NCBI GenBank assembly: GCA_030686995.1 | Contig: CM060703.1 | Coordinates: forward strand, 113,717,361 to 113,781,360 | Length of the DNA: 64,000 bases | Direction: 5' to 3' | Origin: Artemisia argyi | Lineage: Eukaryota; Streptophyta; Magnoliopsida; Asterales; Asteraceae | The notes under the pieces: model-generated | The model's input: only the letters and a program-made list of their open reading frames with translations | The model's database searches: none | What the model was told of the DNA's origin: nothing | In this document: piece by piece, positions 44,126 through 55,261 of the stretch | Layout of the letters: each line of letters opens with the position of its first letter | How positions within the stretch are numbered: the stretch's first letter is position 1 | Program-made: the position numbers and the translations under genes

Positions 44126-46260
44126 AAATAAACCAACAAGTTAAATGGTAGCATACATGTAGTATATATAGGAGTGGAAGCTAGGACAACATCCTAGCTC
44201 CATCCTTCCTCATGGAATGGGCTTTACAAGGCCCATGTACCATAACATTAACTAAATCTTTTTCCTAATAAAACAAAACCCCTAGTGGGGAATTTTGCAT
44301 TTCAAAAAAATCAAATCATACCTTTTTTAGAAATATTTTTTTTAAAATTCGATCTATTTTTAGCTTTTAAAAAATAATTAAAGCTAATTGTTTCCTAATT
44401 TACCTAAAAGATTTTTTAAAAAACGTTTTGTTAGAAAAATTAGAAAATACACATGGGTCTCAATGCCTTTTGGCATAATTTTAAGCCAAAAGTGTAATTT
44501 ATAAATAAAAAAGCGGGACTCCCTTATTTTATTTAGATCCATCACCACTACCAGCAATTATCCCACTAACACAAACTAATATCCAAAAGCTTTTCATAAA
44601 ATCGGAAATCACGCACACTGTTAGTATTGTGATTCAGAGTTTATATAATGCTCAAAGATAAGGTTTCCGTCTTACTCCTGATTCAGGCTCTTTTAAATCA
44701 GGTTTCTTGGTTTTGTTTAGGAATTTCCTTAGTATTAAATTTTTTTGTTTATTTGTTATTCAATCCATGTGTGATTTGAAGCTATTAGATGTATTTACAT
44801 AGATTATTAGGGCTATAAAATGGATTCAGTCATTGGATAAAATTAGCCAAAATTAGTTTAAATTATGAATGTTGTTGTTCTTGATTGTTTATTTAGGTTT
44901 TCATGATTCACTCATGTTACCACTTATAGCAAGTCCTTTGATTACATTTTGCCTGGTTTAATGTTTGTTTATTAGCTGAAATTGAAAATTGAGTAGATGA
45001 CATATCAAGAAAAGTTTATGAATTTGTATAAGCAAATGAACAAGGACCTCCAACGGTTGTTCTGGTATAACAAAATTATGCTGAGGAAGATTGAAGAAGA
45101 AAACAAAATTATCAGGTATAAGTTTCTTTCTTTTTTGCAGTTTTTTACATATTCTTGGTCTGGGATGTATATTTGTAAAAATAAGTTTCTGTTTTTAAAA
45201 CTTTTTACATATTCTTGGACAAAACTGTAAATTTTTCAAAAAAAACTTCAGACTTATCCAGTTTCTATTGTATTGCAATTAAAATTCTAAAAAACCTATA
45301 CCGAGACCAACTTGAAGCATTATATAAACTCTGTTTATAGCCCAAGTTTTTAATTCATACAAACAAAACATCACACCTATCTGCAACTCATTCAATAAAA
45401 CTCAACAAATTTGGCTACTGATGTATTTTCCAAACAACAGTTAAGTAGTGAGTACCAGATTTATAACATATCCTGCTGATATATTGTCTACTAGGTAGCA
45501 TATTTATATTGTCTTTTGTATTGTCCATATCTAATTAAACCAAACATCCTTTTAGATAATAGGAAAGTAAGTTTACTCGTGGCAGTTTTGTTGATTTTGA
45601 CCTGTTTATATGTATATAAGTGTCTTTGGTTGCATTTTAACCTAAAAGCCTTTAAATTTTGTTGTAGTAGGTGGTCACAAACAATGATTAGACCTGGTGC
45701 ATTAGCCATACCCAAACAGTCTTTCAAGTTCCTATTTCGTAGATGACAGGTTCAAAAAATATTTATATTTAGTTATCATCTTAGTCATCATGTTTTTTCC
45801 TATCTTCGTAGAAACATATTTAGATTTCTTCAGCTCAGATCTGTGTCCAAAACACTTTCATGGGTAAGCATCAATAGTTATGAATGTTTTTTACTATCTT
45901 TCGGTATTTTGACACTTTCAATGACTTGAAAGTACATAAATTATGTTTGAAAAAGGAGTCACAAACACTATTTATGGACTTGAATACTTTCTACTATATT
46001 ATAAAGAGTGTTTGATTTTACATAATTAGGAGAACATGCATCCCTATGCTAATAAGCTTTGATTTTTAAACACTTTCATTGTCTTAAAATTAACAATATT
46101 TGCGACCCATCTGGGCTTTGACATCACTCACACATAAGCTCACCAAGATTTATTTCAATAAAGATGTGTTTGGTTAAATTTATGTTTGCTTCAAATAGAA
46201 CCCAAATATACAATTTATACTAATATTTTATATACATGAAACAATATGATTCACTACAAG

Positions 46261-46263
<3 letters not shown>
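44126..46263. other. Non-coding DNA with a possible exon fragment
   Basis: Mostly A/T-rich. At 44997-45115 a short plus-strand ORF (MTYQEKFMNLYKQMNKDL, then a charged helical stretch) ends at a good donor (ATCAG/GTATAAG). A second exon-like piece lies at about 45668-45744. I do not recognise the peptide. This could be a captured gene fragment. Confidence 0.3.

Positions 46264-46340
<77 letters not shown>
46264..46340. repeat. (TA)n microsatellite
   Basis: About 38 uninterrupted TA units, likely length-variable. Confidence 0.95.
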
Positions 46341-46343
<3 letters not shown>

Positions 46344-46664
46344 GGTGAAGTTGAGTAGGGATTTGCTTAACGGAATCGTATCTCAGTTATTTAGATTGTG
46401 TAATTGCTATGGTCTTAAAATAGTATTTTACTTTTTTAATCTTTTTATTATATATGGATGATTATTTACGGGTCTAATAGACGGCTTAAAAACGAGTAAT
46501 ATTACTACTTGGTCATATGAGCTTAGAAAGCAAAAGTTAATAACACTTTTTAGGCTTTTTAAAATATTGTGACTTTTTAAATGATCCCTCACCTGTAGAT
46601 TATATTCCCCTTGATGACAATAGATTACAATGCATAATACAAGAGATAGCTATGTTAAGCCCAA

Positions 46665-47150
46665 TGTTGATACAAAAGTTGGGCGTTCCTTATTTGGGCT
46701 CCTGCTCTCGTACCAATTAGCTCTTAATGCTTGAAACCTGTGTACTAAGAAAGTAAACAAACACCGTTAGGCTTATCGTGGGATTGTCTCCCACGATTAT
46801 CCTCCGGCGTGAGAGTAAGTAATCAGTTTAGGGTTATATTGAAGAGTTAGGGTTTGTAAATTGTACCTTTAATGAGAGTTATGGCATTGTTTATATACAC
46901 ACGAAATCCTTATAGATTTCGTGTTCCTCACTCTTCGCATGCGTAGTGTTTATCCGGTCCATTGATCTTTATCCGTAAATAGAAGATCCTTATCTAGACC
47001 ATAAATAGTTTGGTTGGGCTTGGGCTTTTGTGAGTCCAAACCGTTAGTAGTATGGCCCAAATCATTGTTATGATAGCCCACTCATAGTGGACTTGGGCAT
47101 TAATAATGTTTATTTAGGCTCGTGGCCTAAATATAGACTATACGTCATCA
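46665..47150 (-). repeat. 3' LTR of the Tat element
   Basis: 486 bp, TGATGACGTATAG...TATCAACA on the minus strand. The 5' edge is set by the purine tract CTGGGGGACA just outside. TATA-like GTGTATATAA (minus) at 46891-46900. The inner end is inferred from the terminal CA and the shape typical of this group; the matching 5' LTR is outside the window. Confidence 0.65.
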
Positions 47151-47196
47151 TGTCCCCCAGTCTAGTGTGCGCGGGTCGTAGCCGCGGATGCTAGAC
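47151..47196 (-). other. Polypurine tract with abutting hairpin (Tat)
   Basis: Element strand: AGTCTAG ... CTAGACT (7-bp arms at 47158-47164 and 47190-47196) with an inner CGCGG/CCGCG stem. The 3' arm runs straight into GGGGGACA and then the LTR. Confidence 0.65.
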
Positions 47197-47572
47197 TAGT
47201 GAGTGTAGTGGGAAGCGTGGCGGGAAGAACTTTAAATACTTACCGCCTAATATTTGGAACCGTGTATCTAGTCCCAAAATATCTGAAAGATACCTTGGGA
47301 AACGGGGAGTGTGTCCACGTATTTATCGGGAAGTGGGAAAAAGTGCTTGTACTTCTTTGCATTCTAGCCACACGATTTTCCTTAATGTGATCCACGTGGC
47401 AATCGTCTTAGGGTTTGGTGGCCTTATATTTATCACCGCCTCCATTTTACTAAAGTCCCACAGTGAAAAGTAATTCTTCCGCCATTTTTAAAATTTCTCA
47501 AAGCTTGTTCAAGAATCAACTGTTGTACTAGGTAATAGCGAGTGCGCTCCATAGTAAATCTTATTTTTAGAA
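47197..47572 (+). promoter_or_regulatory. Leader/promoter region of the antisense gene
   Basis: Non-coding. TATATTTAT at 47424-47432 lies about 140 bp before the ATG at 47573 and is a plausible core promoter for rightward transcription against the retroelement. Confidence 0.4.
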
Positions 47573-50172
47573 ATGGTTCGTCAGCTAGAGGAGTTTCACT
47601 CTGAAATGGACGAGGATGAACTGCGTCAGTTCACCTCGGATTATTTCATTCCGCTTGCAGTGCATCCAGAGGTACCGGATGCCAACGCATGTATCGCAGA
47701 TTTCCCTGAGGGGAAGATAGGGGTGTACACGCGCTTCTTCAAATTCGCAAACCAGCGCGTGCCTTTATCCCGATTCCTAAGCGATGTGCTAAACTTTTAT
47801 CGCTTGCACATTTCGCAGCTGCACTGTATAGGTGCGGCCAAAATAATAAACTTTGAGGTAAACTGCCGCCTACTGGCGATAAACCCAACTATCAACTTGT
47901 TCCGCGCGTTCTACCACACGTCATGGTTAAACGGGTGGGTAACATTCTCCAAGCGCCCAGGGGGTTATCAGTGCTATACTGATAAGGTGGACTCCCTGAG
48001 GGGGTGGAGGGAAAGATTTTTTTGGATAGATGATCGGGTATTCACTTCACTCTCGGAGTTTTATACTCAAGGGGGGCTTCCAAAGGATGAGTGCCCATAT
48101 CTCGGTACGTACAATGTGGGGGATGCGGAGACTATTGAAGAGAACCGAATCCCCATCAATACTTATCCCGAGGAGTTCTTGGTGCACGTGGGGCTGAATC
48201 GTAACTACTTTGGGGGGAGCGACGAGGTGCCAACGTTCTTGGATGAAAGCGGCCGGGGTGGGTGCTTGTCCTTTCTTTATCCTCGCGTGTATAGTGTAAG
48301 CTTCTTTGTGTATATTAATTTTATCACTAACTTGTTCCCTTTTTTGTCTGTTTATATGCTTCGCATAGATGGATCTGTTCGCCGTGGTGAAGCTGGCAAA
48401 GCCGACGCAGGTGACTGTGGGCGTGCGCCCCTTGAGGGAAGGTGAGGTGCCGATTCTGGAGGCTACTGCTGGGCGTCTGTTGGAGTTTGCGCAAGAGGAG
48501 CCTTCTGACGCATCCCAGCCTGTGGTGCATGCGACCCCAGTTCAAACGGTGCCTGCGTAGGTAGTTGTGGTGCCTGAAGTTTCGCGTGCTGAGTCGTCCG
48601 TGAGTGCTGGCATCCTCAAAGTGGACACAGACTCTGAAGAGGAGCGTCAGAGTGTGAAGCGCAAGGCTGCTGATGATGGTGAAGGGACTTCTAAGCGCAT
48701 GCGTCATACTATTATTGTGGATGAGTCCACAGACGAGGAGACGTCTGCGTGTGTTGCTGCGCAAAAGGAGGCTCAGGCTTCTCCCTTTATGTAAGTAAAA
48801 CTAAACATTTATGTTTATACTTGTTTTTTCTCAGCACCATTCCCTAATATTTATTCATCTTTGCTTGTAGTGATGATGCTGCAGGGGGTGATGCAGCGTT
48901 CGTGGAGGGGTTAGTGCCACCTCAGGCGGTTCATACTCACGTGAAGGAGCCAGTGAGAGTTGATGAGGGAATGTCTGTGCAACAGCTGATGGAAGAGCTA
49001 GGAGCTGTTGCTGAGCGTCAGTCTTAGTTGGTTACTCATCAGAAGGCGCGGTATGTTGGGGAGAGTAGCAATCTCGCTCAGAAGGATGAGGAGATTGCTC
49101 TGCTTAGGGTACAACTGGCTGATGCGCGGGCAGAAGTGGCGTCTACAACTGCGTATGGTAGGCGATTTGGTGATGAGAAGCTGGCGTTGATGGTGGAGCT
49201 GAGGCGGGAACGTGCTGCTACTGATGAGCATAGGTCTAACTGCGCTTGGGCTTTGAAGTACTTGCAGCAGAATCGGAGCCAGCACTTTACTCAACTTGAT
49301 GAGTTCTGTGAGCTTGTAAAGGCAAAAGTTCAAGCGCAGGAAGACAAGTTGTGTAAGCTGAGTATAGAATAGGATGAGGATTTATACCCTCATCTGATGT
49401 CTACGATTGCTGAACGCAGGTACATATTCTCCTTTTATTTTTTCAGCTTCATGTGCGTTAATGTTTTTCATATCCCGACTTTTGCATTTGTTGTATGTAC
49501 AGGTGGCTGATTAACCATGGCATGCGTTTGGCTGCCATGGGTACGCTAGAGTTCCTAGAGGTGTTGGAGGCCTTTGGGAAGGTTGTAGAATGCACCGTGG
49601 AGCGTGGCAAGGCACAGGCTGTGGAGGAACTCCATGAGGAGAAAATGCTGACAGTGTCACTTGCTGAAGTGCCTGGTTATAAGGTGGATGCCTATGATGA
49701 GCTCGTGAAGGCCATGGAGAAGATGAAGTTCTTTGAGCTTCCACATATCGCGCGGCTAGAGCGCGACCAGGATTACCCCATAAAGCTGATCATGGAGGGG
49801 TTAACCCTGGGGTGGCATATCTTAGAGGATGCGGAGGCTTAACCCGACTTCTTTTTGAAGCCTGACGAGTCACAGCAGCAAGTGCCAGTCTTTGCGCAGC
49901 CGCGTGACATTCTTAACCCCTTCGCCCTTGAGAAGGAGGTCCCTCTGAAGGAGGTCTTAGAGGCTCATATGGAGAGGGCGGCAAAGAAGATGGGTGTGAA
50001 GGAGAAAGCCATCCTTTATGGTGTAGGTGCTGCGCATATCCCTAGATCAGATGGAGTCTCAGTCAGTGTGGCGACCGTATCGCCTAGGGATGCATTACTT
50101 TTAAGGAGACTCCAAGAGGCTGGGAGCTCTGCTGACCAAGAGCGTAGCCCTGAGCGCTGTCATAGCGTGTAG
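47573..50172 (+). pseudogene. Four-exon accessory gene, gypsy-type transposase family (PF04195-like)
   Basis: Exons 47573-48295, 48369-48790, 48871-49419 and 49503-50172 join in phase into 787 codons. Introns of 73, 80 and 83 nt have GT...AG borders (GTAAGC...CATAG, GTAAGT...TGTAG, GTACAT...TACAG). Exon 1 has the family core: PLSRFLSDVLNFYRLHISQL, NLFRAFYHTS, FSKRPGGYQCYT, FFWIDDRVF and EEFLVHVGLNRNYF. Exon 2 starts MDLFAVVKLAKP. Exon 3 is a coiled coil. Exon 4 starts WLINHGMRL. Stops at 48558, 49025, 49370 (TAG) and 49840 (TAA) break it. It runs opposite to pol, as in Tat elements with an additional ORF. 'Transposase' is only a family name; I see no catalytic triad. Confidence 0.8.
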
Positions 50173-50855
50173 ATATACATGGACTTTTTGTAACTTGTAC
50201 GGTTCTTATGAATAATAACTTATATCTTTTGTTCGTGTGCCGTGTTAATTGTACTTAGATTGTTATCCTTTGCATAAAAGATCAATTAAGAGTCAAATTG
50301 AACCTGTTATATACTTAAAGTGACTTGTATTAAGTGTATAACTTAAAGAACGAATCATAAGTGTGGAGATAAATTTGCAATATTTTCGCAAAGACTTTTA
50401 TCAAATGACCAAGAGTCTTGGCTCGTAAATTGCTAAGCATGTACGGTGTACGTGATATTGCGCAGTCTTCGTGGAATGCGCATGTAAACTTACTTCAACG
50501 TCTTGAAGGTAAGGCACTTAGCAAGGATGCGTGATCCAGTGTTGATGGGTTTGCAACCCTCTTACTCAACGAGTTAGTTAGTAGGTTGACTCATCCTTTC
50601 TGCCATCGTAGGTCTTAATAAGTGCATGCACGCCATGTAGGCAAAATATAAATTAACAATATTGAAACATAATAAAAGTGTGCGCAATAAAGTTAAGTGT
50701 GTTATGGAGTTAGCTAGAAACCACAACGTTTTATTAATATTTTCAAGTTTTTGGAAGATAAAAGACAATTCCTAAAAAAAATAAAATTCAAAGACAGACA
50801 TTTATTGGGCACGTACTAAAGTGCAAGGTTGTCTGTGTGTGGGTCGTAGCCTTTT
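50173..50855. other. Spacer between the antisense gene and integrase
   Basis: Non-coding. The 3' ends of two convergent coding units face each other here. AATAATAA-type polyadenylation-like signals are near 50210. No other structure noted. Confidence 0.6.
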
Positions 50856-52240
50856 CTAAAGATAGCATCTCTTGAGATTGTAGATATTCCAAGTGCACGC
50901 CAGCTCGTTGCCTTCCATATCGCGCAGCTTGTATGCACCATTTAGGTCCTTCCCATTTAGGATTTCCTCCAATACGACAGAAAAAGCGCGGCCAAGCTCC
51001 GGATCGCGCAAAAGCCGTCTTGGAGGAAGTGCACAAACTGGTAGACGCAGGCATCATGCGGGAAGTCTACTACCACGACTGGCTTTCCAACCCAGTAATG
51101 GTAAAAAAGAGTGATGGCAGTTGGAGAATGTGCGTAGACTTCACTGATCTTAATAAAGCATGTTCACAAGACTGCTACCCGCTACCAGATATTCCTAGTG
51201 CATCCGTGACCTCATAGGGTCCTTCCCATTTAGGTCCAAGCTTGCCTGTGTCTTCTGCGTGGCTTGCATCATTAGCGCGGTATACAAAGTCTCCTGGCCT
51301 GAAAGAAGTGCGTTTGACCTTTGCATCATAATACTTCTTCATCTTTGCTATAGCCTTTGCTTTGCGTATAGCTGCGCGTTCTCGCCTTTCTTCCAGCAAG
51401 TCCAAGTCTATGCACCGCTCCTCGTCATTTGTTGTGACGTTTATTTCCGATGTACGTATAGTTGGCATTCCAATTTCGGCTGGTATGACGGCTTCTGTCC
51501 CGTAGACAAGAGAGAATGGTGTGTCTCCGGTACTGGTTTTAATTGTCATGTGGTGCGCCCATAAAACATGTGACAATTCGTCCACCAATCTTCCTTTATA
51601 TCTGTCAAGGCGCGCTTTTATTCCTTCGCCTAGACTGCGATTCGTGCGTTCAACCAAGCCATTGGTTTGTGGGTGTTTCACTAAAGCAAAGTGTTGTGTA
51701 ATGTTTAATTGCATGCACCAATCTTTAAATGGGTTATCACAGAATTGTTTTCCATTGTCTGAGATAATCTCCCCCGGTAGTCCGAAGCGACACACAATGT
51801 TGTCCCATACGAAGCGTTTGACCTGGTTGCCAGTGATGCTCGCCACTGCTTTTGCCTCAATCCACTTGGTAAAATAGTCTATGGCTACGATGAGGAATTT
51901 TAGCCCTCCCGCTGCAACTGGGAAAGGTCCTGCGATGTCAATGCCCCATTTATAGAATGGCCATGGTGAGGTGATGGGGGTTAGCTCTTGATGTGGTCGG
52001 CGCGGAATTGGTCTGTGGACTTGGCAATCACTGCATTTCTTTATCGTGTCCCGTGCATCGCGGTGCATAGTAGGCCAATAGTATCCTGACCGCAGGGCGC
52101 GCGCTAATACAAACCGTGGTCCTGAGTGCATGCTACATGAGCCAGCGTGAATTTCTCAGAGTACATAATCTGCTTGAAGAGGTCCAACGCATCGGAGCCA
52201 AGGTTGTAGGAATGAACGTCGATATAGGACGCTATCTCGA
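50856..52240 (-). pseudogene. pol: Tat integrase with inserted RT fragment
   Basis: Zinc finger (H...H, CSDCQVH) near 52040, then catalytic residues in GIDIAGPF, ISDNGKQF and GLVERTNRS, and C-terminal KWEGPYEV. All are in one frame with stops near 52165 and 52243 upstream of the MHSGPR segment. The C-terminus is interrupted after KWEGPYEVTDALG by about 225 bp of antisense RT sequence (50967-51191); the natural end (YNLKRCYL, TAG at 50856-50858) lies beyond it. Confidence 0.8.
50946..51191 (+). other. Inverted copy of RT sequence inside integrase
   Basis: 50967-51191 encodes on the plus strand RT residues (GIMREVYYHDWLSNPVMVKK, SDGSWRMCVDFTDLNKAC) that are also at about 53910-54135 on the minus strand, nearly identical. 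TCCTTCCCATTTAGG occurs on both sides (50946-50962 and 51220-51235). It looks like a template-switch product. Confidence 0.85.
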
Positions 52241-52242
52241 AG

Positions 52243-53496
52243 TTAAAATCTCTGCGCTGTGTGTTGCACCCTTCGAGCATCCTTCTGATCTTGTGGTAAG
52301 GTTCTTTTACTTATAAATTCAATGATAGGTGTCATCCATGTAGGATCCTGTTCCTCTATCACCGTGGATACTTCCATCTCCAAGATTGATTTGTTTTTTG
52401 GAGTTTCCACCAATACCTGTTTTGATAGGTGCGCAAAGCATGTAGATGTGATCTTACTAAGTGCGTCAGCTTTCCTATCTTCTCCTCTAGGTACTTGTTT
52501 GATTGTAAACCTATCAAAATTCTGAATTAAAGACTTGGTTTTTTCAAGGTATTGGACCATGTGTTCATCCTTGGCTTCAAATTCGCCTAGCACGTGGTTA
52601 GCTACTAGCCTGGAATCCACATTTGCCTCTAGGTTGCGTACACCCATTTGAATTTCATTGTTTGTGGTTAGCTACTGGGCTTCGTATTCTGCCTCATTGT
52701 TTGTGGCTATGAATTCGAAGCGCAGTGCGTAGGTGAATTCTACTCCTTCTGGATTAGTGAGGATAAGGCCTGCGCCTGACCCATCCACACATGAGGATCC
52801 GTCTGTGAATAGAACCCATGGTTCTTGTAACTCTGTCTTGCCTGTTGAAGGTGGATTATCGCTATCTGGCTTCTCAACAATAAAATTGGCTAATATCTGC
52901 CCCTTGATTGCAGTGCGTGGTCTATACGAGATATTATACTCACTCAGCAACACACACCGCTTTTGTAGCCGTCCTGATGCGTCAGGTTTAGAGATAACGT
53001 GTTTGATGGGCTGGTCCGTGATTACAACTATTGGGTGCGCCTGAAAGTATCTACGTAGTCTTTTAGCTGCGAATACTAAAGCTAGGACCAGCTTTTCCAT
53101 AGCGCTGTAGTTAGTCTCTGTCTTTTTCAGTGCCTTGCTTACAAAGTATATGGGTGTTTGGACGGAGTTCCTATCTGTCAATAGTACTGCGCTAACTGCT
53201 CCATGGGTTGCAGATAAGTACATGATCAATTCTTCCCCTGGTCGCGGTGCGACAAGTTTGGGGAGTGATGCAAGGTGCTGTTTTAGTTGTTGGAAGGCTT
53301 CCTTTGCCTCCTCAGTCCAGCGAAAGTCTCCCTTTTTTGTGCACTTCGTGAGTGTTTTAAAGAGAGGGAGTGATTTGTCTGCTGACTTGGATAAAAAACG
53401 GTTTAGCCCAGCTAGCTTTCCGTTTGATGACTGGACTTCTTTCAGTGTGCGCGGTGAGGGGAGATCGATGACAGCTCTCTTGTCTTTTCTGGGCAC
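52243..53496 (-). pseudogene. pol: Tat dual RNase H region
   Basis: First RNase H-like part (FRWTEEAKEAFQQLK, VSAVLLTDR, YFVSKALKKTETNYSAMEKL) is followed by a second archaeal-type RNase H (PWVLFTDGSSCVDGSGAGL, ATNNEAEYEA, then VDSRLVANHVLGE). Having both is diagnostic of the Tat branch. There is one frame from 53496 to 52243 with a stop near 52670, and a frameshift separates it from RT at about 53490. Confidence 0.8.
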
Positions 53497-54245
53497 GGCT
53501 TGATGCCGTCAGGTTCTATTAAATATCCAAGGAACATTCCTTCTGTTGCGCCAAAGGTGCACTTCTTGGGGTTTAACTTCATATTTATCCTTCCCAGTGT
53601 TTTGAATGTCTCCTCGATGTCGCGCACCAATTCTTCCTCAGTATGACTTTTTATAACAAGGTCATCGACATAAACTTCCAAATTGCGACCTACTTGTTTT
53701 TCAAAAGCCATGTCCACCAATCTCTGGTATGTTGCGCCCGCGTTCTTTAGACCAAAGTGCATTTTTGTGTAGCAATATACCCCTTGACTTATGTGGAAGG
53801 CTGTTTTTTCTTCATCCTCCTCTGCCATCTGAATTTGATGGTGCCCTTTGTATGTGTCTAGGAAGCATTTAAATGGATATCCGCATAGGGATTCTATCTT
53901 GCAGTCAATTTCTGGTAGCGGGTAGCAGTCTTGTGGACATGCTTTATTAAGATCAGTGAAGTCTACGCACATTCTCCAACTGCCATCACTCTTTTTTACC
54001 ATTACTGGGTTGGAAAGCCAGTCATGGTAGTAGACTTCCCGCATGATGCCTGCGTCTACCAGTTTGTGCACTTCCTCCAAGACAGCTTTTGCGCGATCCG
54101 GAGCTTGGCCGTGCTTTTTCTGTCGTATTGGAGGAAATCCTTGTCGGATTTGTGGCTTGTGCTCCGTGATAGGTCGTGGTACGCCAGTCATGTGCTTTGG
54201 TTCCCACGCAAAGATACCTAGGTTCTTTTGCAAGAGTGCGCACAC
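53442..54245 (-). pseudogene. pol: Tat reverse transcriptase
   Basis: RT blocks in order: GIMREVYYHDWLSNPVMVKK, WRMCVDFTDLNKACPQDCYP, ETAF-type segment (KTAFHISQGVYCYTKMHFGL), KNAGATYQRLVD, YVDD (53661-53672) and FLGYLIEPDGI. It synthesises cDNA from element RNA in particles. The LDTYKGHHQI segment, usually LDAYKGYHQI, is intact apart from substitutions. Frameshifts at both ends join it to protease and RNase H. Confidence 0.85.
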
Positions 54246-55261
54246 AGCTGCTTTACCTTTTCAGATAGAGACCCTCCAATCGATATTTGTTGATCTGGGT
54301 AATCAGGGTGAATGGCAACCTTTAGGTTTGGTACTTTAGCTGCGCGCTGTTCTGGACCACTTTCCACCTCATTGGTTACCACATTGCATTCTTTAGGCGG
54401 CACCATGGTATTGTAGAGGGTGACAATCCCTCCTTCTATTGGAAATTTTAGCATCCCGTGTGTTGTGGATGGTACAGCGCGCATGGATGATATTCCAGGT
54501 CTCCCAATGATGTCGTTGTACAGTGAAGGAGACTTGATTATCATGAAGTTTATCCACGTTGCTTTAGAGTGTTGTCCATCGCCCACAACTACAAGTAAGC
54601 GTAATTTCCCCATAAGCCATATCTTTTCTCCTGTGAAGCCAGTCAACGACGTCGTGGCCGGTATTAACTGACTTTGTATCTCAGGTCGCAGCCTTTTGAA
54701 GTAGTGTTCATACAGAATGTCTGCGGATGCTCCTCCATCGATATACATGCGGCGAATATCGTATCCCCCAGTATGTATCTCGATGGTTAGTGGCTCTACT
54801 ACTGCGTTGTCCGCAGCTAGAGTGGGGAAGGATATTTCATTCTCTGAAGAGAATTTTTGACTGACCTTTTGCTTCGTTTTGCGCTGCCAGGACTGTATCA
54901 TGTAGATAATGTCCGCCTTATCTTTGGAAGGTTCTTTTTTACCTCCATTCTTTTGTTTGTCCTTCCCTTCTTTAATATTCTTAACGAGGTGATCCATTCT
55001 ACCCTCCTTTACTAATCTGTCAATTAGTTGTCGTAGCTGGACACACTCGTTGGTGGTATGGCCCTTTTGTCCATGGTATTCGCAGTACCCGTTCCCTATA
55101 CGCTTGTCCTCTGGGGTGCGCATTGGTGGGGGTTTTGGGAAGTTTGCGCCTTCTGTTACAAATATTTCCCTCGGAGTCTTTGTGAGGGGGGGTATATTTG
55201 TCATTATATCGTCCACTTCCCTGACTGCGATAATTCTTGCTATGATTGCTGCTCTGGTCAT
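54218..55261 (-). pseudogene. gag-pro: Tat gag C-terminus and protease
   Basis: Begins with the gag tail, including the knuckle CEYHGQKGHTTNEC (CX2HX4HX4C) at about 55043-55084, then the aspartic protease: MYIDGGASADILYEHYF (Asp-Gly-Gly active site, near 54725-54750) and DIIGRPGI. It is in a different frame from the gag N-terminal part (frameshift near 55255) and from RT. Confidence 0.8.

Noticed and set aside
46264..46340. (TA)n tract as an origin or matrix attachment site
   Set aside because: A plain dinucleotide repeat is sufficient. Nothing else nearby supports such a role.
47573..50172. Treating the PF04195-like gene as an active DNA transposase
   Set aside because: No DDE-type catalytic triad is visible, and the family is consistently found within LTR elements.
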